A DNA stretch of 64,000 nucleotides. Source: Oricola nitratireducens. Lineage in GTDB: Bacteria; Pseudomonadota; Alphaproteobacteria; Rhizobiales; Rhizobiaceae. This document shows positions 60,979-64,000 of the stretch, one piece after another (positions within the stretch are counted from its first letter, which is position 1; each line of letters starts with the position of its first letter). Where the stretch lies: contig NZ_JACZCS010000044.1 in NCBI RefSeq assembly GCF_014904745.1, forward strand, positions 1 through 64,000, given 5' to 3'. The position numbers and the translations under genes are program-made. The notes under the pieces are model-generated. The model ran no database searches, was not told where the DNA came from, and saw only the letters and a program-made list of their open reading frames with translations.

Positions 60979-61023
60979 CGTTCCGGAAAGACCGGGCGCC
61001 GGAAGATGTACGATTTCACCCGC

Positions 61024-61395
61024 TCAGGCGGCGCCTTCGAGAAGAACACGTTCTTCCGCCGTGAAAACGCGGGCGCGGGCGAGAAAGCGCTTCTCGCGTC
61101 CGTTGTCGAGCGAGAACATCCCGCCTCTCCCGGGTACGACATCGAGAATGAGTTGCGTGTATTTCCAGACCTCGAATTGCGGGCCTGAAATATAGACGGG
61201 AACGCCGTCGACCTCCCCGAGTTTCACGTCTCCGCTTCCGATATGGAAATCGGACGCGGGATAGCACATCGGCGAGGATCCGTTGCAGCAACCGCCGGAC
61301 TGATGAAAGAGGATGTCGGGATGGTCCCGCCGGATTTCGGCGATCAGGGCGCGCGCGGCGTCGGTCGCCTCGACGCGATTCGGCTGCTCGGTCAT
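61024..61395 (-). CDS. DUF779 protein
   Basis: This 123-residue protein has the DUF779 signature HQSGGCCNGSSPMCYP (Cys-rich, probably metal-binding) and FEVWKYTQLILDVVPGRGGMFSLD. DUF779 genes usually sit directly after aldehyde dehydrogenase genes, as here (66 bases downstream, same strand). An accessory role in alcohol or aldehyde oxidation is inferred from this conserved pairing; the biochemistry is unknown. Confidence 0.88.
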   Translation of the reverse strand: MTEQPNRVEATDAARALIAEIRRDHPDILFHQSGGCCNGSSPMCYPASDFHIGSGDVKLGEVDGVPVYISGPQFEVWKYTQLILDVVPGRGGMFSLDNGREKRFLARARVFTAEERVLLEGAA

Positions 61396-61418
61396 GGCAC
61401 CCTCCGTTCGGTGGATGG

Positions 61419-61440
61419 CGGGGCCTCTTTCGAGGCCCCG
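61419..61440 (-). promoter_or_regulatory. intercistronic hairpin between aldehyde dehydrogenase and DUF779
   Basis: A perfect 9-bp stem (CGGGGCCTC / GAGGCCCCG) with a TTTC loop stands between the two co-oriented genes. It has no following T-run on the minus strand, so it is more likely an mRNA stabiliser or processing element setting the ratio of the two products than a terminator. Confidence 0.5.
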
Positions 61441-61460
61441 TGCTTCCTGGGAGGAAGCAA

Positions 61461-62984
61461 TCAGAAGAAGCCGAGCTTGTTCGGATTGTAGCTGACCAGC
61501 ATGTTCTTGGTCTGCTGATAGTGGTCGAGCATCATCTTGTGGGTCTCGCGTCCGATGCCCGACTGCTTGTAGCCGCCGAACGCCGCGTGCGCCGGATAGG
61601 CGTGGTAATTGTTGACCCAGACCCGGCCGGCCTGAATGGCCCGGCCGAAGCGGTAGCAGGTGTTCTGGTCGCGCGACCAGACGCCGGCGCCGAGGCCGTA
61701 AAGCGTGTCGTTGGCGATCGAGAGCGCCTCGTCCTCGTCCTTGAATGTGGTCACCGAAACGACCGGGCCGAAGATCTCCTCCTGGAAGATGCGCATCTTG
61801 TTGTTGCCGCGAAAGATTGTCGGCTTGATGTAGTAGCCGCCCGACAACTCGCCGCCCAGATCGGCCTCGCCGCCGCCGGTCAGCACCTCGGCGCCTTCCT
61901 GGCGGCCGATGTCGAGATAGGAGAGGATTTTCTCCTTCTGCTCCTCGGAAGCCTGCGCGCCCATCATCGTCCCCGCAGCGCGGGGGTCGCCCATGACGAT
62001 GGCCTCGGTGCGCCGGATCGCGCGCTCGATGAAGGCGTCATAGATATCTTCGTGGATCAGCGCGCGCGACGGACAGGTACAGACCTCGCCCTGATTGAGC
62101 GCGAACATGACAAATCCCTCGATCGCCTTGTCGAGAAAGGCGTCGTCCTCGCGCATCACGTCCTTGTGGAAGATGTTCGGCGACTTGCCGCCCAGTTCCA
62201 GCGTGACCGGGATCAGGTTTTCGGTCGCGTATTGCATGATCAGCCGGCCGGTGGTCGTCTCGCCGGTAAAGGCGATCTTGGCGATGCGCGGCGAGGACGC
62301 CAGCGGCTTGCCCGCTTCGATTCCGAACCCGTTGACGATGTTCAGGACGCCGGCAGGCAGCACGTCGGCGATCAGTTCGGCGAAGACCATGATCGCTGCA
62401 GGCGTCTGCTCCGCGGGCTTGAGGACCACGCAATTGCCGGCGGCCAGCGCGGGCGCGAGCTTCCACACCGCCATCAGAAGCGGGAAGTTCCAGGGAATGA
62501 TCTGGCCGACCACACCCAGCGGCTCGTGAAAGTGATAGGCGACCGTGTCGTCGTCGAGTTCGCTCATCGTGCCTTCCTGGGCACGCAGGACACCGGCGAA
62601 ATAGCGGAAATGATCGACTGCCAGCGGCAGGTCGGCGGCCATGGTCTCGCGGATCGCCTTGCCATTGTCCCAAGTCTCGCAAGTTGCGAGATGGTCGAGA
62701 TTGGCCTCCATGATGTCGGCGATCTTGAGCAGCGCCTGGGCCCGCTCGGTCGGCGAGGTCCTGCCCCAGGCATCCCTGGCGGCGTGCGCGGCGTCGAGCG
62801 CGAGATTGATGTCATCGGCATCGGAGCGCGCGATCTCGCAGATCACCTGGCCGGTGATCGGCGTCGTGTTCTCGAAATAGCGGCCGTTGACCGGCGCGAC
62901 GAATTTGCCGCCAATAAAATTTTCGTAGCGCGACTTGAAGGGCGAAACGAACTGGCCCGCTTCGGGGCTGGTCATGACATTCAT
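61461..62984 (-). CDS. NAD-dependent aldehyde dehydrogenase (AldA/ExaC type)
   Basis: The protein is 507 residues. Active-site residues are Cys302 in [13 protein letters not shown] (with a second Cys at 304) and Glu263 in [31 protein letters not shown] and FTGETTTG form the NAD-binding region. The GEVCTCPSR block is typical of the ExaC/AcoD acetaldehyde-dehydrogenase group, which works in ethanol or other alcohol oxidation. AGGAGGAG precedes the ATG at 62984. A 9-bp inverted repeat upstream (63082-63105) is a likely regulator site, and the Fis-type regulator gene lies close by. Confidence 0.93.
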   Translation of the reverse strand: MNVMTSPEAGQFVSPFKSRYENFIGGKFVAPVNGRYFENTTPITGQVICEIARSDADDINLALDAAHAARDAWGRTSPTERAQALLKIADIMEANLDHLATCETWDNGKAIRETMAADLPLAVDHFRYFAGVLRAQEGTMSELDDDTVAYHFHEPLGVVGQIIPWNFPLLMAVWKLAPALAAGNCVVLKPAEQTPAAIMVFAELIADVLPAGVLNIVNGFGIEAGKPLASSPRIAKIAFTGETTTGRLIMQYATENLIPVTLELGGKSPNIFHKDVMREDDAFLDKAIEGFVMFALNQGEVCTCPSRALIHEDIYDAFIERAIRRTEAIVMGDPRAAGTMMGAQASEEQKEKILSYLDIGRQEGAEVLTGGGEADLGGELSGGYYIKPTIFRGNNKMRIFQEEIFGPVVSVTTFKDEDEALSIANDTLYGLGAGVWSRDQNTCYRFGRAIQAGRVWVNNYHAYPAHAAFGGYKQSGIGRETHKMMLDHYQQTKNMLVSYNPNKLGFF

Positions 62985-63081
62985 GGATATACTCCTCCTG
63001 GAACCGGACCGTTCCGGTGTGCCGGTCCATATGCAGGAGGTGACGCAGCTGCGCATCCGGCGCCGGAAAAGCGGCGCTCGG

Positions 63082-63105
63082 AACTGTCTCGCTGCTGAGA
63101 CAGTT
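63082..63105. promoter_or_regulatory. probable operator upstream of the aldehyde dehydrogenase operon
   Basis: AACTGTCTC-N6-GAGACAGTT is a perfect 9-bp dyad 98 bases upstream of the aldehyde dehydrogenase start. TGTC-N-GACA dyads are typical of AcoR/MimR-type activators that control alcohol and ketone catabolism. The Fis-type regulator encoded at 63598-64000 is the natural candidate. Confidence 0.6.
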
Positions 63106-63151
63106 CGACGAAGAAACAGGAGAACGCCCGCTGTCAACGGCCCCGCAGATG

Positions 63152-63454
63152 TCAGTTCATGCGCTCAACGACGACTTCGCCGGAGGCCGGATCGGTCACG
63201 CCGAGGCCTCCGCCGAGATCCTCGAGACGGTCCCTGAACTCGTCCAGCGTCGCGATCATCGCCGGGCGCGCTGCGGCCAGCGCGTCCATTCCGGTCCATT
63301 CGCCGACGATGAAATATTCGCGTTCGCCGGTCTTGACCACGCGGAGCGTCTTCAATCCGGGCATTTCCGCGAGGGCGCGGCTGCGGTGAAGATCGAGATA
63401 GGCATCCTCTTCGCCGGGTTTCACTTTCATGCGTACGATGTTGTATGCCGTCAT
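63152..63454 (-). CDS. ABM-type (dimeric alpha/beta-barrel) small protein
   Basis: This 100-residue protein, [20 protein letters not shown] at its start, has the antibiotic-biosynthesis-monooxygenase-like ferredoxin fold: [19 protein letters not shown] in the middle and a final strand ending [18 protein letters not shown] lies 2-10 bases before ATG 63454. It is the upstream neighbour of the aldehyde dehydrogenase on the same strand, separated by the operator region. Function unknown; a role in handling or detoxifying small carbonyls is only suggested by position. Confidence 0.75.
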   Translation of the reverse strand: MTAYNIVRMKVKPGEEDAYLDLHRSRALAEMPGLKTLRVVKTGEREYFIVGEWTGMDALAAARPAMIATLDEFRDRLEDLGGGLGVTDPASGEVVVERMN

Positions 63455-63597
63455 GGCTTCCTCCCTGCATTCCGCCAATCGTGCCGCCGGCGGTGAACAT
63501 GACCGACAACGCGCCGGGCGCTTATGTCGCGGAGCGGCGCCGGCGTGATCCGGCGTCCTTGCAGGATACCACGCCGGCCTGGAGCTGTCGCGCTACA

Positions 63598-64000
63598 TTA
63601 CGCTAGGGAATGTCGTCGAGCCTCGCCGCGGGACAGGCCGCGGCGGCGCTGTTGGAGCGCGGAACGTTTCATCCGGCGATAAAGCGTCGCGCGTGCGATG
63701 CCGAGCGCGCGCGCCGCCTCCGAGAGGTTCCCGTCGGCACGCGCGATGGCACGCACGAGAGCCGCGCGCTCCGCCTTCTCGAAGCCGGTCGGCCCATCCG
63801 GCCTGCCCAGCAGATCCGAAGCCGGCCGCGGCCGGATCGTCTCGTCCGTTCCGAGCCCGAACACACGGCGCGCGGCGCGCGTGGCACCAATCACGAGGTC
63901 GTCCTGGTCGACGGCGAGAAGGACGGCGCCATCGGCGTCCCGGTCCGGCGCGACGATTATGCGCGCGTCGGTAAACGAGGCCCGGAAATGATCCGTCTCG
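63598..64000 (-). CDS. Fis-type helix-turn-helix regulator, C-terminal part (runs off the right edge)
   Basis: The frame is open to the right edge, giving 133 residues. They contain a sensor-tail motif (FTDARIIVAPDRDADGAVLLAVDQDDL, then VIGATRAARRVFG) followed directly by a Fis-type helix-turn-helix: ALVRAIARADGNLSEAARAL and IARATLYRRMKRSAL. This is the end of an AcoR-like regulator. In the usual sigma-54 activator a central AAA+ domain lies between these two parts; here they are joined with no room for it, so the protein belongs to the short GAF-HTH form and should not activate sigma-54 promoters. It probably controls the adjacent aldehyde dehydrogenase operon. Confidence 0.82.
   Translation of the reverse strand, partial: ETDHFRASFTDARIIVAPDRDADGAVLLAVDQDDLVIGATRAARRVFGLGTDETIRPRPASDLLGRPDGPTGFEKAERAALVRAIARADGNLSEAARALGIARATLYRRMKRSALQQRRRGLSRGEARRHSLA

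Noticed and set aside
1-64000. Search for tRNA, rRNA, CRISPR arrays, insertion sequences and attachment sites
   Set aside because: No repeat-spacer pattern, transposase, integrase or recognisable tRNA/rRNA sequence was seen by eye on either strand; a covariance-model scan could still find a small RNA I missed.

Overview
The window is about 64 kb of GC-rich, gene-dense chromosome from an alphaproteobacterium, most likely order Hyphomicrobiales (Rhizobiales). The lineage is inferred from a combination of traits: an MbfA-type iron exporter behind a perfect Irr (ICE) operator, a dnaK-dnaJ-pmtA gene order with an alphaproteobacterial RpoH promoter, a bacterial transglutaminase-like cysteine proteinase behind a full CtrA box, a DUF1127 protein, an intracellular PHB depolymerase behind a PhaR-like site, and a rhizobial-type dispersed repeat. 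No rRNA, tRNA, insertion sequence, prophage or CRISPR array was seen, so this looks like core chromosome with a few accessory genes.

Layout: 1-3.0 kb holds the tail of a CsgG-like gene, a class IV aminotransferase divergent from a sulfotransferase-like gene, and a secreted metallophosphoesterase-like protein. 3.2-6.4 kb is a marR-emrA-emrB efflux operon, followed by a DoxX protein. 7.2-10.4 kb is a split MacAB-type export system, then an entericidin-like lipoprotein and a HupE/UreJ membrane protein. 11.8-16.3 kb carries mostly secreted proteins of unknown role (an overlapping peptidoglycan-binding pair, a Cys-rich small protein, a FecR-like protein with Asn-Gly repeats). 16.3-19.1 kb is a CHASE2-PAS-GGDEF-EAL c-di-GMP protein. 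19.2-22.0 kb holds an MFS carrier, a YbhB/YbcL protein and a CapA-like protein on the minus strand. 22.1-27.1 kb holds archease-RtcB (RNA ligation) and a GH38 alpha-mannosidase. 27.2-31.7 kb has an orphan Flp pilin, a YiiX-like hydrolase, a CYTH/CHAD polyphosphate pair, mbfA and a signal peptidase I.

31.7-42.1 kb holds DUF1127 and ArsR proteins, the CtrA-linked transglutaminase-like protein, and a long minus-strand run: dnaK, dnaJ, pmtA, a flavin reductase, a histidine-phosphatase-like gene, pyrF, a DUF1330 gene, a GNAT gene and phaZ. 42.4-45.4 kb has a TPR-sulfotransferase and a truncated copy of its N-terminus. 45.5-52.8 kb carries a class A penicillin-binding protein, an FNR-box-preceded ferric-reductase-like flavoprotein, a 3-hydroxyisobutyrate-dehydrogenase-like gene divergent from a LysR regulator, and an M20 dipeptidase. 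52.9-53.1 kb is a structured non-coding stretch that looks like a small RNA or a regulatory leader on the minus strand. 53.4-61.0 kb is the least familiar part: an 1127-residue GlmS-like protein with a large insertion and a C-terminal extension, a secreted protein with a JAMM-like motif, and a 1016-residue protein I cannot assign. The right end is an aldehyde dehydrogenase-DUF779 operon with a probable operator and a Fis-type regulator truncated by the window edge.

Best candidates for something undescribed are the oversized GlmS-like enzyme, the 1016-residue protein and the structured RNA at 52935-53030. All functions are judged from recognisable motifs in the translated sequence; no database search was possible.
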